Both the position numbers and the translations under genes were made by a program. Of a DNA stretch of 64,000 nt, positions 8,469-17,709 are shown piece after piece. Position 1 is the first letter of the stretch. Every line of letters begins with the position of its first letter. The notes beneath the pieces were generated by a model. That model was not told the origin of the DNA, did no database searches, and saw only the letters and a list, made by a program, of their open reading frames with translations. This stretch comes from Bacteroidales bacterium (GTDB lineage: Bacteria; Bacteroidota; Bacteroidia; Bacteroidales; Bacteroidaceae), in contig SUXN01000004.1 of assembly GCA_015060965.1 (NCBI GenBank), positions 41,470-105,469 of the forward strand, given 5' to 3'.

Positions 8469-10037
8469 ATGGTCAAGAAATTTGATTTTCTGGTTATTGG
8501 TTCCGGAATTGCCGGAATGAGTTTTGCGCTCAAGGTAGCGGATAAAGGTAAGGTAGCACTCGTGTGCAAGACAACATTGGAGGATGCCAACACATACTTT
8601 GCACAGGGTGGCGTCGCATCGGTAACAAACCTTCTGGTCGACAATTTCGAGAAACACATCGAGGACACCATGATTGCCGGCGACTGGATAAGCGACCGCG
8701 CTGCCGTGGAGAAGGTCGTACGCGAGGCACCGTCGCAGATTCAGGCACTCATCGACTGGGGTGTAGACTTTGACAAGAACGAGAAGGGAGAGTTTGACCT
8801 TCACCGAGAGGGCGGTCACTCCGAGTTCCGCATCCTGCACCATGCCGACAACACCGGCGCCGAGATTCAGGAGTCGCTCATAAAGGCCGTACGCAATCAC
8901 CCCAATATCACAATCTTCGACAACCATTTTGCCATCGAGATACTCACCCAGCATCACTTGGGCATTGAGGTAACCCGTCAGACACCCGACATCGAGTGCT
9001 ACGGCGCATATATCCTTGACATTGCCACAAACGAGGTACACACCTTCCTGAGCAAGGTTACACTGATGGCAACCGGCGGCTGCGGTGCCGTGTACAAGAC
9101 AACCACCAACCCCCTTGTGGCAACAGGCGACGGCATTGCCATGGTATACCGCGCCAAGGGAACAGTGCAGGACATGGAGTTCGTGCAGTTCCACCCCACC
9201 GCACTCTACAACCCTGGCGACAGACCTTCGTTCCTCATCACCGAGGCCATGCGTGGCTATGGCGGCATACTGCGTACCAAGGACGGCAAGGAGTTCATGC
9301 ACAAGTACGACCCTCGCCTCTCGCTTGCACCGCGTGACATTGTGGCACGCGCCATCGACAACGAGATGAAGCTGCGTGGCGACGACCACGTCTACCTCGA
9401 CGTCACCCACAAGGACCCCGAGGAGACAAAGCACCACTTCCCGAACATATACGAAAAGTGCCTCTCATTGGGCATTGACATAACCAAGGACTACATCCCC
9501 GTTGCCCCGGCAGCACACTACCTTTGCGGCGGCATCAAGGTAGACCTCAACGCAGCGTCCAGCATACACCGGCTGTATGCCGTTGGCGAATGCTCATGTA
9601 CAGGCCTCCACGGTGGCAACCGCTTGGCAAGCAACTCGCTCATTGAGGCCGTTGTATATGCCGACGCGGCAGCCAAGCACTCACTTGCACACTTCCAGGA
9701 ATACAGCTACCGCGAGGACATCCCCCTGTGGAACGACGAGGGCACCAAGATGAACGAGGAGATGGTGCTCATTTCGCAGGATGCCAAGGAGGTGCAGCAG
9801 ATTATGAGCACATACGTGGGCATCGTACGTACCGACCTGCGTCTGAAGCGCGCCTGGAACCGTCTTGACCTGCTCTATGAGGAGACCGAAGAACTCTTCA
9901 AGCAGAGCGTAGTGAGCCGCGAACTGTGCGAACTCCGTAATGTAATCAATGTGGGTTATCTTATCATGCGCTGGGCCATGGAACGCAAGGAGAGCCGAGG
10001 CCTGCACTATAATGTGGACCATCCGAGAAAAGGATAA
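8469..10037 (+). CDS. nadB: L-aspartate oxidase (NadB), 522 aa
   Basis: NadB oxidises L-aspartate to iminoaspartate, the first step of de novo NAD synthesis. In anaerobes fumarate can replace oxygen as acceptor. The FAD-binding Rossmann motif VIGSGIAGMSFAL is at residues 9-21. Further flavoprotein signatures are HREGGHSEFRILHHADNTG, QFHPTALY and HYLCGGI, the last in the capping-domain/FAD region. The ATG at 8469 places the Rossmann motif at the usual distance; an upstream extension to 8409 would run through repeat DNA. nadA and nadC are not nearby. A terminator follows. Confidence 0.96.
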   Translation: MVKKFDFLVIGSGIAGMSFALKVADKGKVALVCKTTLEDANTYFAQGGVASVTNLLVDNFEKHIEDTMIAGDWISDRAAVEKVVREAPSQIQALIDWGVDFDKNEKGEFDLHREGGHSEFRILHHADNTGAEIQESLIKAVRNHPNITIFDNHFAIEILTQHHLGIEVTRQTPDIECYGAYILDIATNEVHTFLSKVTLMATGGCGAVYKTTTNPLVATGDGIAMVYRAKGTVQDMEFVQFHPTALYNPGDRPSFLITEAMRGYGGILRTKDGKEFMHKYDPRLSLAPRDIVARAIDNEMKLRGDDHVYLDVTHKDPEETKHHFPNIYEKCLSLGIDITKDYIPVAPAAHYLCGGIKVDLNAASSIHRLYAVGECSCTGLHGGNRLASNSLIEAVVYADAAAKHSLAHFQEYSYREDIPLWNDEGTKMNEEMVLISQDAKEVQQIMSTYVGIVRTDLRLKRAWNRLDLLYEETEELFKQSVVSRELCELRNVINVGYLIMRWAMERKESRGLHYNVDHPRKG

Positions 10038-10056
10038 AATATTTTTATTTGCTCTG

Positions 10057-10086
10057 AACAGTGCGCCTTTACGGTGCACTGTTTTT
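10057..10086 (+). terminator. Rho-independent terminator after nadB
   Basis: The arms AACAGTGCGCC and GGTGCACTGTT (11 bp, one mismatch) with a 5-nt loop are followed directly by a run of T. Confidence 0.8.
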
Positions 10087-10167
10087 ATTACATCGGTTTT
10101 AAATATTTTATATTTAACTGTTGATAAATAACCCATCTTTTATAGTGCAAAATCGCGCAAAAAAAGT

Positions 10168-10175
10168 TAACTTCG
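10168..10175 (+). promoter_or_regulatory. Candidate -7 element (TAACTTCG) upstream of purH
   Basis: TAACTTCG resembles the TAnnTTTG box with one change. The same CTTCGC variant precedes three other genes in the window. No TTTG lies at the expected -33 distance. If real, it gives a leader of about 75 nt before purH. Confidence 0.3.
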
Positions 10176-10258
10176 CGAGAAAAATGGGGCATATTGCCCT
10201 GTTTTTGGTTTAAAACATTGATATTCAATCGAATAAACAAACGAATTACTAAATAAAC

Positions 10259-11782
10259 ATGTCTACAAAAAGAATTAAATCGGCTTTGGTATCCGTTTTC
10301 CACAAGGATGGTCTTGACGAGATTATCAAGCTTCTTCACGCCGAAGGCGTACAGCTCATTTCAACAGGTGGCACGCAGCAGTTCATCGAATCATTGGACA
10401 TTCCCTGCACTGCAGTAGAGAGCCTCACCGGCTATCCTTCAATCCTTGGTGGCCGTGTGAAGACACTTCACCCGAAGGTGTTCGGCGGTATCCTCGGACG
10501 CAGAGAGCTTGAAAAGGACCAGCAGCAGATGGCACAGTACGAGATTCCCGAGATTGACCTGGTGATTGTCGACCTCTACCCATTCGAGCAGACTGTTGCT
10601 TCGGGTGCATGTGATGCCGACATCATCGAGAAGATTGACATAGGCGGTATCTCGCTCATCCGCGGTGCTGCGAAGAACTTCAACGACGTTGTCATTGTCG
10701 CAAGCAAGGCACAGTATGCTCCACTCCACGAGATTCTCAAGAGCAAGGGTGCTGAGACAACACTTGAGGAACGCCGTTTCTTCGCACGTGAGGCATTCGC
10801 TGTTTCATCGGCTTATGACTCTGCAATCTTCAACTGGTTCGACAAGGAGGACAAGAGCGCTTTCCGTCAGACAAACGACACACCGATGTCACTGCGTTAC
10901 GGTGAGAACCCTCACCAGAAGGGTGCTTTCTACGGCAACTTCAACGATATGCTCGAGCAGATTCACGGTAAGGAGATTTCTTACAACAACCTGCTTGATA
11001 TCAACGCTGCCGTTGAACTCATCAACGACTTTGCCGGCGAGACAACATTCGCTATCCTCAAGCACAACAACGCTTGCGGCCTTGCTTCACGCCCCACATT
11101 GGCCGAGGCATGGGATGCAGCCCTTGCTGGTGACCCGGTATCGGCATTCGGCGGTGTGCTCATCGCAAACGCAAATGTCGACAAGACTACAGCCGAGAAG
11201 GTGAACGAGATCTTCTTCGAAGTAATCATCGCTCCAAGCTATGATGCCGACGCTCTTGAGGTACTCAAGCTGAAGAAGAACCGCATCATCCTCATCCAGA
11301 AGCAGACTGCAATGCCCGAGAAGACATTCCGCAGCGTTCTCAACGGTGTCCTTGTACAGGACCGCGACGCGAAGGTTGAGACAGCAGCCGACCTTCAGGT
11401 GGTATCAAAGGTTGCTCCAAAGGATAGCGAGGTCGAGGATATGCTCTTTGCCAACAAGATTGTGAAGCACAGCAAGAGCAACGCCATTGTACTTGCAAAG
11501 GGCAAGCAGCTTATCGCAAGCGGCGTGGGCCAGACATCACGTGTTGACTCATTGAGACACGCAATCGAGAAGGCAGGCAACTTCGGTTTCTCTCTCGAGG
11601 GCAGCGTAATGGCAAGCGATGCGTTCTTCCCATTCCCCGACTGTGTTGAGATTGCACACAAGGCAGGTGTTACAGCCGTTGTACACCCGGGCGGCTCAAT
11701 CAGAGACAAGGAGTCAGTAGACTACTGCGACGAGAACGGTGTTGCAATGGTAATCACCGGCTTCCGTCACTTCAAACATTAA
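10259..11782 (+). CDS. purH: Bifunctional AICAR transformylase / IMP cyclohydrolase (PurH), 507 aa
   Basis: PurH catalyses the last two steps of de novo purine synthesis: formylation of AICAR and ring closure to IMP. The N-terminal MGS-like cyclohydrolase domain (about 1-195) shows ISTGGTQQFIE, GGRVKTLHPKVFGGILGRR and DLVIVDLYPFEQTV. The C-terminal transformylase part shows LRYGENPHQKGAFYG, ILKHNNACGLA and the FPFPDCVEIAHKAGVTAVVHPGGS region. The length is typical. The TAA stop coincides with the left target-site copy of a MITE-like element. purH upstream of mreB is a conserved arrangement in Bacteroidales. Confidence 0.97.
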   Translation: MSTKRIKSALVSVFHKDGLDEIIKLLHAEGVQLISTGGTQQFIESLDIPCTAVESLTGYPSILGGRVKTLHPKVFGGILGRRELEKDQQQMAQYEIPEIDLVIVDLYPFEQTVASGACDADIIEKIDIGGISLIRGAAKNFNDVVIVASKAQYAPLHEILKSKGAETTLEERRFFAREAFAVSSAYDSAIFNWFDKEDKSAFRQTNDTPMSLRYGENPHQKGAFYGNFNDMLEQIHGKEISYNNLLDINAAVELINDFAGETTFAILKHNNACGLASRPTLAEAWDAALAGDPVSAFGGVLIANANVDKTTAEKVNEIFFEVIIAPSYDADALEVLKLKKNRIILIQKQTAMPEKTFRSVLNGVLVQDRDAKVETAADLQVVSKVAPKDSEVEDMLFANKIVKHSKSNAIVLAKGKQLIASGVGQTSRVDSLRHAIEKAGNFGFSLEGSVMASDAFFPFPDCVEIAHKAGVTAVVHPGGSIRDKESVDYCDENGVAMVITGFRHFKH

Positions 11783-11971
11783 GAAGCTGTTTAAATTTAT
11801 ATCGTTAAGTTTTTTATAGAGCAAAAATAGGATGTTTGTTCCTTTTTCAAGGGCGCATAGCGGGCTATGTAACCGCGAAAAAGTTAGAAACAGACGTTTT
11901 TGAATATAAAAAACAACGAAATGACAGCTTCCAATATAAGAAAAACATTTATTAGAAATTTAAACAGCTTC
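11783..11971 (+). mobile_element. MITE-like element, copy 1 (189 bp)
   Basis: Perfect 16-bp terminal inverted repeats GAAGCTGTTTAAATTT / AAATTTAAACAGCTTC are flanked by TAA on both sides (11780-11782 and 11972-11974). The left TAA is the purH stop codon, so the insertion left the stop intact. The middle carries the core GGCGCATAGCGGGCTATGTAAC with a perfect CATAGC/GCTATG palindrome. There is no coding capacity. The element fills most of the 220-bp purH-mreB spacer, so the mreB operon must be read through it or start within it. Confidence 0.8.
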
Positions 11972-12002
11972 TAATCAGAAACTCCAAAAACAGAACAACA
12001 GA

Positions 12003-13019
12003 ATGGGTCTATTTTCATTCACACAGGATGTCGCTATCGACCTCGGAACAGCCAACACCATTGTATCGTACAATGGTAAGATTGTTGTTGACGAGCCTTC
12101 GGTAGTTGCCATCGACGGACAGAAAAAGATGATTGCGGTTGGTGAGAAGGCAAAGCAGATGCACGAGAAGACCAACCCCAACATACAGACAATACGTCCC
12201 TTGAGGGACGGTGTCATCGCAGACTTCTATGCCTGCGAGATGATGATGCGCGGCTTCATTGACAAGGTCAACATGGGCAGCAAGTTGTTCACCCCTTCAC
12301 TGCGTATGGTGATTGGCGTACCTTACGGCTCTACCGAGGTCGAGCTCCGTGCCGTACGCGACTCTGCCGAGCATGCAGGAGGACGTGACGTATATCTCAT
12401 CTATGAGCCTATGGCTTCGGCGCTCGGTATCGGTCTTGACGTTACCGCGCCCGAGGGTAACATGGTGGTTGACATAGGTGGCGGTTCAACAGAGATTGCC
12501 GTTATCTCATTGGGCGGTATCGTATCTAACGGTTCACTGCGCACAGCGGGTGACGACTTCACAGCCGACATCCAAGACTACATGAGCCGCCAGCACAACG
12601 TACGCGTCAGCGAGCGTATGGCCGAGCGTATCAAGATCCACGTGGGCTCTGCACTCACCGACCTTGGTGATGAGGCTCCACAGGACTACATCGTACACGG
12701 TCCTAACCGTATCACTGCAATGCCTATCGAGGTGCCTGTATGCTATCAGGAGATTGCACATTGTATCGACAAGTCAATCATCAAGATTGAGAACGCGATT
12801 ATCAGCGCACTGGAGCACACACCACCTGAACTCTATGCCGACATTGTACACAACGGTATCTATCTTGCCGGCGGCGGTGCTCTCTTGAGAGGTCTTGACA
12901 AGCGCTTGTCGAACAAGATAAACATCCCTTTCCACATTGCCGAGAATCCTCTCTACTGCGTGGCAAAGGGAACTGCGCTCGCTCTCAACGACCTTAGCTA
13001 TCCGTTCCTGATGAGATAA
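12003..13019 (+). CDS. mreB: Rod shape-determining protein MreB, 338 aa
   Basis: This is the bacterial actin homologue that forms membrane-associated filaments and steers lateral-wall synthesis. The phosphate-1 motif is AIDLGTANT, the phosphate-2 region is DIGGGSTEIAVISLGG, and the adenosine motif is LAGGGALLRGLDK. Connect motifs are recognisable, and the length is typical for the group. It heads mreBCD-mrdA-rodA, all on the same strand with short gaps or overlaps. No consensus promoter is visible between the MITE and the ATG. Confidence 0.98.
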   Translation: MGLFSFTQDVAIDLGTANTIVSYNGKIVVDEPSVVAIDGQKKMIAVGEKAKQMHEKTNPNIQTIRPLRDGVIADFYACEMMMRGFIDKVNMGSKLFTPSLRMVIGVPYGSTEVELRAVRDSAEHAGGRDVYLIYEPMASALGIGLDVTAPEGNMVVDIGGGSTEIAVISLGGIVSNGSLRTAGDDFTADIQDYMSRQHNVRVSERMAERIKIHVGSALTDLGDEAPQDYIVHGPNRITAMPIEVPVCYQEIAHCIDKSIIKIENAIISALEHTPPELYADIVHNGIYLAGGGALLRGLDKRLSNKINIPFHIAENPLYCVAKGTALALNDLSYPFLMR

Positions 13020-13052
13020 GGCGTAAAACGTCAACAACTAATTTAGAGAAGA

Positions 13053-13904
13053 GTGCAGCAGATACTGAATTTCCTTATAAAGCACAATCACTGGTTCCTT
13101 TTCATTCTTTTGGAAGGAATCAGTTTTGTGCTTTTGTTCAGTTTCAACCGCTACCAGAACGCCGCGATGTTCACATCGACAAACGAGGTCGCAGGCAACA
13201 TATACTCATTCATTAGCGATGTTGACGGCTACTTCGGACTCAGCGACGAGAACGAGTCTCTTGTAGAGCAGAACAGGGCGCTAATTAGCGAGATTGAACA
13301 GCTGAAGCAGGAACTTGCATCGTTCAAGGACAGCACAGCCCTTGCAGCCAACAGCTTCGCAGCACCCCTGAAGGGAGATTTCCGTTTCAGCACCGCGCAC
13401 GCAGTGAACAACTCGCTGAACAAGGTGAACAACTTCATTACCATTGACAAGGGCGAGAACGACGGTATCAGCTCCGAGATGGGTGTGTTCAACGACAAGG
13501 GTGTCGTAGGTATCATATACCAGACATCGGACAACTTCTCGCTTGTGATGCCGTTGCTCAACAGCAAGAGCATGCTCAGTTGCCGCGTAAAGGGAAGCAA
13601 CAGTTTCTGTACACTCCGCTGGCACGGCAAGGAACTGCAATACTCATACCTCATTGACCTGCCCCGTTATGCCATTTTCCAGCAGGGGGATACTGTGGTG
13701 ACAAGCGGTTTCTCATCAATATTCCCGGCCGACATTCCCGTGGGTGAGATCGAGCGCCTTGAAGACTCCGACGACGGCATGTTCTACCGTGCGAGGGTAA
13801 GGCTGTTCGTTGACTTTGCAAGCATCGACAACCTATTTGTAGTAGGTAACGAAAACAAACTGGAACAGGACACACTCGAAATGAGCATAAACAAGACGAA
13901 ATGA
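13053..13904 (+). CDS. mreC: Rod shape-determining protein MreC, 283 aa
   Basis: This periplasmic scaffold of the elongasome is anchored by one N-terminal membrane helix (about residues 12-30, WFLFILLEGISFVLLFSF). A coiled coil follows (about 65-95, rich in Glu, Gln and Leu), and then the beta-rich MreC core (about 120-265) with GENDGISSEMGVFNDKGVVG. The start is a GTG at 13053, preceded by a purine-rich AGAGAAGAG. No ATG gives the full membrane anchor. It overlaps mreD by 4 bp (ATGA). Confidence 0.95.
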   Translation: MQQILNFLIKHNHWFLFILLEGISFVLLFSFNRYQNAAMFTSTNEVAGNIYSFISDVDGYFGLSDENESLVEQNRALISEIEQLKQELASFKDSTALAANSFAAPLKGDFRFSTAHAVNNSLNKVNNFITIDKGENDGISSEMGVFNDKGVVGIIYQTSDNFSLVMPLLNSKSMLSCRVKGSNSFCTLRWHGKELQYSYLIDLPRYAIFQQGDTVVTSGFSSIFPADIPVGEIERLEDSDDGMFYRARVRLFVDFASIDNLFVVGNENKLEQDTLEMSINKTK

Positions 13905-14404
13905 CAAGCAGTACATTGACAAACATACGCAACTTTGTGCTCCTGGCTATTGTCCAGGTGCTCATATTCAGCCACATACACCTGTTTGGCTATGCTACTG
14001 CATACATTTACCTGATATTCCTGCTCAAGCTGCCACGCCACACATCCACCAATGCGCTAATGCTGTGGGGATTCCTCTTCGGCCTTGCCGTTGACATATT
14101 CGGTGACACTCCTGGTATGAACACTGCGGCTGCAACTGCCGTGGGATTCGCACGCAACACATTCCTGGCAACATTCACACACAAAGGCCTGCCCGATGAC
14201 TTTGTCCCCGGTGTAAAGAGCATCAAGTGGGGCGGATATCTTGTGTATGCCCTTATGTGTATACTTCTTTTCTACATTATACTGTTCCTTCTGGAACTGT
14301 TCACCATAAGCAATTTTGTTCCTCTGCTCATAAGCATTGCATCAAGCACACTGCTTACAATGCTCTTTGTTGTGGTTGCAGAATGCTTCTCATTCCGCAA
14401 GTGA
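13901..14404 (+). CDS. mreD: Rod shape-determining protein MreD, 167 aa
   Basis: This is a small polytopic inner-membrane protein with about five hydrophobic segments. The conserved FLFGLAVDIFGDTPGMNTAAA segment identifies MreD. It partners MreC in the elongasome. Its ATG lies in the ATGA overlap with mreC, and mrdA starts 4 bp after its stop, so translational coupling is likely. Confidence 0.93.
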   Translation: MTSSTLTNIRNFVLLAIVQVLIFSHIHLFGYATAYIYLIFLLKLPRHTSTNALMLWGFLFGLAVDIFGDTPGMNTAAATAVGFARNTFLATFTHKGLPDDFVPGVKSIKWGGYLVYALMCILLFYIILFLLELFTISNFVPLLISIASSTLLTMLFVVVAECFSFRK

Positions 14405-14408
14405 CACG

Positions 14409-16256
14409 ATGAAAGACTACAGCTTCGACAGCCGCAAATATATCCTGGCAGGAGTGGTCATCCTTGTCCTTGTCACATACATCATACGTCTTTTCAACAT
14501 CCAGCTGCAAGACGAGGGCTACAAAGAGCAGGCCGACAACAACGCATACTACAAGAAGACCATATACCCTGCACGTGGACACATGTACGACCGCAACGGC
14601 AAGCTGCTGGTATATAACCAGCCGTCATATGACGTCACATTCATTCCACGCGAGACAGAGAATGTGGACGTTGACGAGCTGTGCAACGCCTTGGGAATGA
14701 CGCGCGAGGAGTATGACGAGAGAATGGCGAGAGTCAAGGACAGGAGGCTGAACCCAGGCTACTCGACATATACCGAACAGGTGTTCATCACACAGCTGTC
14801 GGGCGAGGAGTTCGCTCAATTCCAGGAGAAACTGTTCCGTTTCCCAGGATTCTACCTGCGCAAGCGCTCCATAAGACAATACAACTACAATGCCGCAGGT
14901 GTCCTCATGGGTGACATCGGCGAGGTATCGCAATCAACCATCGACAAGAACCCCTATTACCGCCGTGGTGACTACATAGGCACACAAGGCCTTGAGGCCT
15001 CATACGAGGAAAAGTTGAGAGGCGAAAAGGGTATGGAAATTCTTTTGCGTGATGCTCACGGACGTATACAGGGCAGCCTCAACAACGGTGCACACGACCA
15101 GCCCGCCACACGCGGAAAAGACCTCACCCTGAGTCTTGACATTGAATTGCAGGAACTTGGAGAAAAACTTTTACAGAACAAAATCGGCAGCATTGTAGCC
15201 ATCGAGCCTGCGACAGGCGAGGTATTGTGTATGGTATCATCGCCATCATACGACCCCTCATTGCTCACAGGACGCCAACGCGGAAAGAACCATAAGGAAC
15301 TCTCCAACGACAAGCGTAAGCCACTATTGAACCGCGCCATAATGGGTACATATCCGCCGGGCTCTACCTTCAAGACCTCGCAGGCACTCACATTCCTTGA
15401 GGAGGACATCATTACTCCTGAGACCAGTTTCCCCTGTCACGGCGGATTCGTGTTCAACAGGTTCAAGTTAGGTTGCCACGCGCACTCATCACCGACCCCG
15501 TTGAAACCTGCCATAGCGACATCTTGCAACGCCTACTTCTGTTGGGGCCTGCACAGGATGTTCGGTTCAAGCAAATACAAGGGCGGCACAAAGGAGGCAA
15601 TGAACGTGTGGCGCGACTATATGGTATCGATGGGATTCGGCTACAAGCTCGGCATAGACCTGCCGGGAGAGGTACGTGGAATGATACCTAATGCCGAATA
15701 CTATACACGACACTACGGCAACTACTGGCGCGCAGTAACAGTCATAAGTATCGCTATCGGGCAGGGCGAGGTAACGCTCACCCCGTTGCAGATTGCCAAT
15801 CTTGGAGCAACTATCGCAAACAGAGGCACATACATAACCCCACACCTTGTAAAGGGAATAGAAGGCGAAGAAATTGACAGCACATACCGCATACCGAAGA
15901 GCACAAAGGTTGGCCGCAAGGCATACGAAGAGGTTGTAGAAGGTATGCGTATGGCGGTAACTGACGGAACCTGCCGTGCAGCAAACATTCCGGGACTTGA
16001 AGTGTGCGGAAAGACAGGAACAGCACAGAACAAAGGAAAGGACCACTCGGCATTCATGGGATTCGCCCCGATGAACGACCCCAAGATTGCCATTGCCGTA
16101 TATGTTGAGAACGGAGGCTTCGGAGCCACATACGGAGTGCCCATAGGAGCCCTGCTAATGGAGAAATACCTGAACGGCGAGCTGTCCGAAGCAAGCAAAG
16201 AGAATGCATTGGAGATACAGAACAGAGTAATTTATTATGGAACAGAAGAGAGGTAG
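14409..16256 (+). CDS. mrdA: Penicillin-binding protein 2 (elongation transpeptidase), 615 aa
   Basis: This class B PBP cross-links peptidoglycan during cell elongation together with RodA. It has an N-terminal membrane helix (about residues 11-30, ILAGVVILVLVTYIIRLF), the PBP dimer/pedestal motif RGHMYDRNGKLLVYN, and a transpeptidase domain. Catalytic motifs are STFK (nucleophile Ser), SCN, and KTGTAQNKG. The start at 14409 gives the usual short cytoplasmic tail. An upstream extension would overlap mreD and is rejected. Its 3' end overlaps rodA by 20 bp. Confidence 0.96.
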   Translation: MKDYSFDSRKYILAGVVILVLVTYIIRLFNIQLQDEGYKEQADNNAYYKKTIYPARGHMYDRNGKLLVYNQPSYDVTFIPRETENVDVDELCNALGMTREEYDERMARVKDRRLNPGYSTYTEQVFITQLSGEEFAQFQEKLFRFPGFYLRKRSIRQYNYNAAGVLMGDIGEVSQSTIDKNPYYRRGDYIGTQGLEASYEEKLRGEKGMEILLRDAHGRIQGSLNNGAHDQPATRGKDLTLSLDIELQELGEKLLQNKIGSIVAIEPATGEVLCMVSSPSYDPSLLTGRQRGKNHKELSNDKRKPLLNRAIMGTYPPGSTFKTSQALTFLEEDIITPETSFPCHGGFVFNRFKLGCHAHSSPTPLKPAIATSCNAYFCWGLHRMFGSSKYKGGTKEAMNVWRDYMVSMGFGYKLGIDLPGEVRGMIPNAEYYTRHYGNYWRAVTVISIAIGQGEVTLTPLQIANLGATIANRGTYITPHLVKGIEGEEIDSTYRIPKSTKVGRKAYEEVVEGMRMAVTDGTCRAANIPGLEVCGKTGTAQNKGKDHSAFMGFAPMNDPKIAIAVYVENGGFGATYGVPIGALLMEKYLNGELSEASKENALEIQNRVIYYGTEER

Positions 16257-17709
16257 CATATTTTGGAAGATAGACTGGTGGACACTGCTCCTCTACGCAT
16301 CCCTTGCATTCATGGGGTGGCTTGCAATATGCGGTGCGAGCTACAGCTATGTCGAGACAGGCTACCTTGAGTTCCTCGACCCAGGGGAACGTACAGGCAA
16401 ACAGGCCATGTGGATGGGAGTATCGATGCTGTTCGGTGCTTTCCTGCTCTGCATAAAGACACACACATACCGTAACCTGTCTTGGCTGATATACATAGCC
16501 ACCCTTATACTGTGTATCATCACCATATTCATTTCCAAAGATATCAAAGGCTCACACTCCTGGATATCCATAGGCTCGTTCAGCATACAGCCCGCAGAGT
16601 TCATGAAGTTCGCTACAGCGCTTACCCTTGCCGCGTTCATAGGACGGCGCGAGTTCAACATAAGCGACAATATGGACCTTGCCAAATGTATCGGTCTTAT
16701 CATGCTCCCCATGACAATAATCGTGGGGCAGAAAGAGACCGGAAGCGCATTGGTATATTTCGCGTTCTTCCTTGTGCTTTACCGCGAAGGAATGACAGGC
16801 CTGTTCCTGCTGATGGGCGTCAGTGCCGTGGTATATTTTGTTGTGGGAATAAAATACGGTCAGGTGGACTTCGAGTCACTCCCCATAAAGATAGGACCTT
16901 ATGCCGTTACGGTGCTCATACAGATGTTCTCGATAGCAATGGTCAAGTTCTGGTGCAAGCACGACAGGACATTCATCACACTGCTCATAGTAAATGCTGC
17001 AGTCACACTGCTCTCTTACTGGACTGCCGTGTACCTGATTGAATTCAACATCATGTATACACAGTACCTGTTGCTTGTATTCAATATCTGCTATCTGCTT
17101 ATACGTATAAGATTGGGTAAGGAACAGAAAAACCTGTGGATAGCGCTCTACATTGTGGGAGCAGTCGTATTCTTCCACTCATGCAGCTACGTTATGCAGA
17201 ATGTACTCAAACAGCACCAAAGGGTGCGCATCGAGGTACTTCTGGGCCTTACAGAGGACCTTGCCGGAGCAGGCTACAACGTACACCAGTCAAAGATTGC
17301 CATAGGCTCGGGAGGGCTCACAGGCAAAGGCTTCCTCAACGGCACGCAGACAAAGCTCGACTATGTCCCCGAGCAGGATACCGACTTCATTTTCTGCACC
17401 ATCGGTGAGGAGCAAGGCTTCATGGGAGCCACATTCGTGATGATAATCTTTGTGATGTTCATTTTGAGACTGATGGCACTTGCCGAACGGCAGGATGACA
17501 GATTCGGGCGTGCATTCGGATATTCGCTTGCCTCGATATTCTTTTTCCACTTTGCCATCAACATTGGAATGGTGATAGGAATAACGCCTGTGATAGGAAT
17601 TCCGTTACCGTTCTTCAGCTATGGAGGTTCGTCGTTTCTGGGATTCTCGATCCTGCTGTTTACATTCCTGAGGATTGATGCAGACCGTGAGCAGAAGAGC
17701 AGAGCCTGA
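16237..17709 (+). CDS. rodA: RodA, SEDS-family peptidoglycan glycosyltransferase, 490 aa
   Basis: RodA polymerises glycan strands from lipid II and works with PBP2. The SEDS signatures are near the C-terminus: GSGGLTGKGFLNGTQTKLDY, VPEQDTDFIF, GEEQGF and PLPFFSYGGSSFL. At 490 aa it is longer than the roughly 370-aa enterobacterial RodA. The extra length is in the middle, where several additional hydrophobic segments lie (about residues 195-310), a form I associate with Bacteroidota. It converges with gldH, overlapping its 3' end by 50 bp. Confidence 0.96.
   Translation: MEQKRGSIFWKIDWWTLLLYASLAFMGWLAICGASYSYVETGYLEFLDPGERTGKQAMWMGVSMLFGAFLLCIKTHTYRNLSWLIYIATLILCIITIFISKDIKGSHSWISIGSFSIQPAEFMKFATALTLAAFIGRREFNISDNMDLAKCIGLIMLPMTIIVGQKETGSALVYFAFFLVLYREGMTGLFLLMGVSAVVYFVVGIKYGQVDFESLPIKIGPYAVTVLIQMFSIAMVKFWCKHDRTFITLLIVNAAVTLLSYWTAVYLIEFNIMYTQYLLLVFNICYLLIRIRLGKEQKNLWIALYIVGAVVFFHSCSYVMQNVLKQHQRVRIEVLLGLTEDLAGAGYNVHQSKIAIGSGGLTGKGFLNGTQTKLDYVPEQDTDFIFCTIGEEQGFMGATFVMIIFVMFILRLMALAERQDDRFGRAFGYSLASIFFFHFAINIGMVIGITPVIGIPLPFFSYGGSSFLGFSILLFTFLRIDADREQKSRA

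Noticed and set aside
8421..9437. A 338-codon minus-strand open frame opposite nadB
   Set aside because: The translation has no domain and a Val/Cys-heavy composition. nadB on the other strand is certain.
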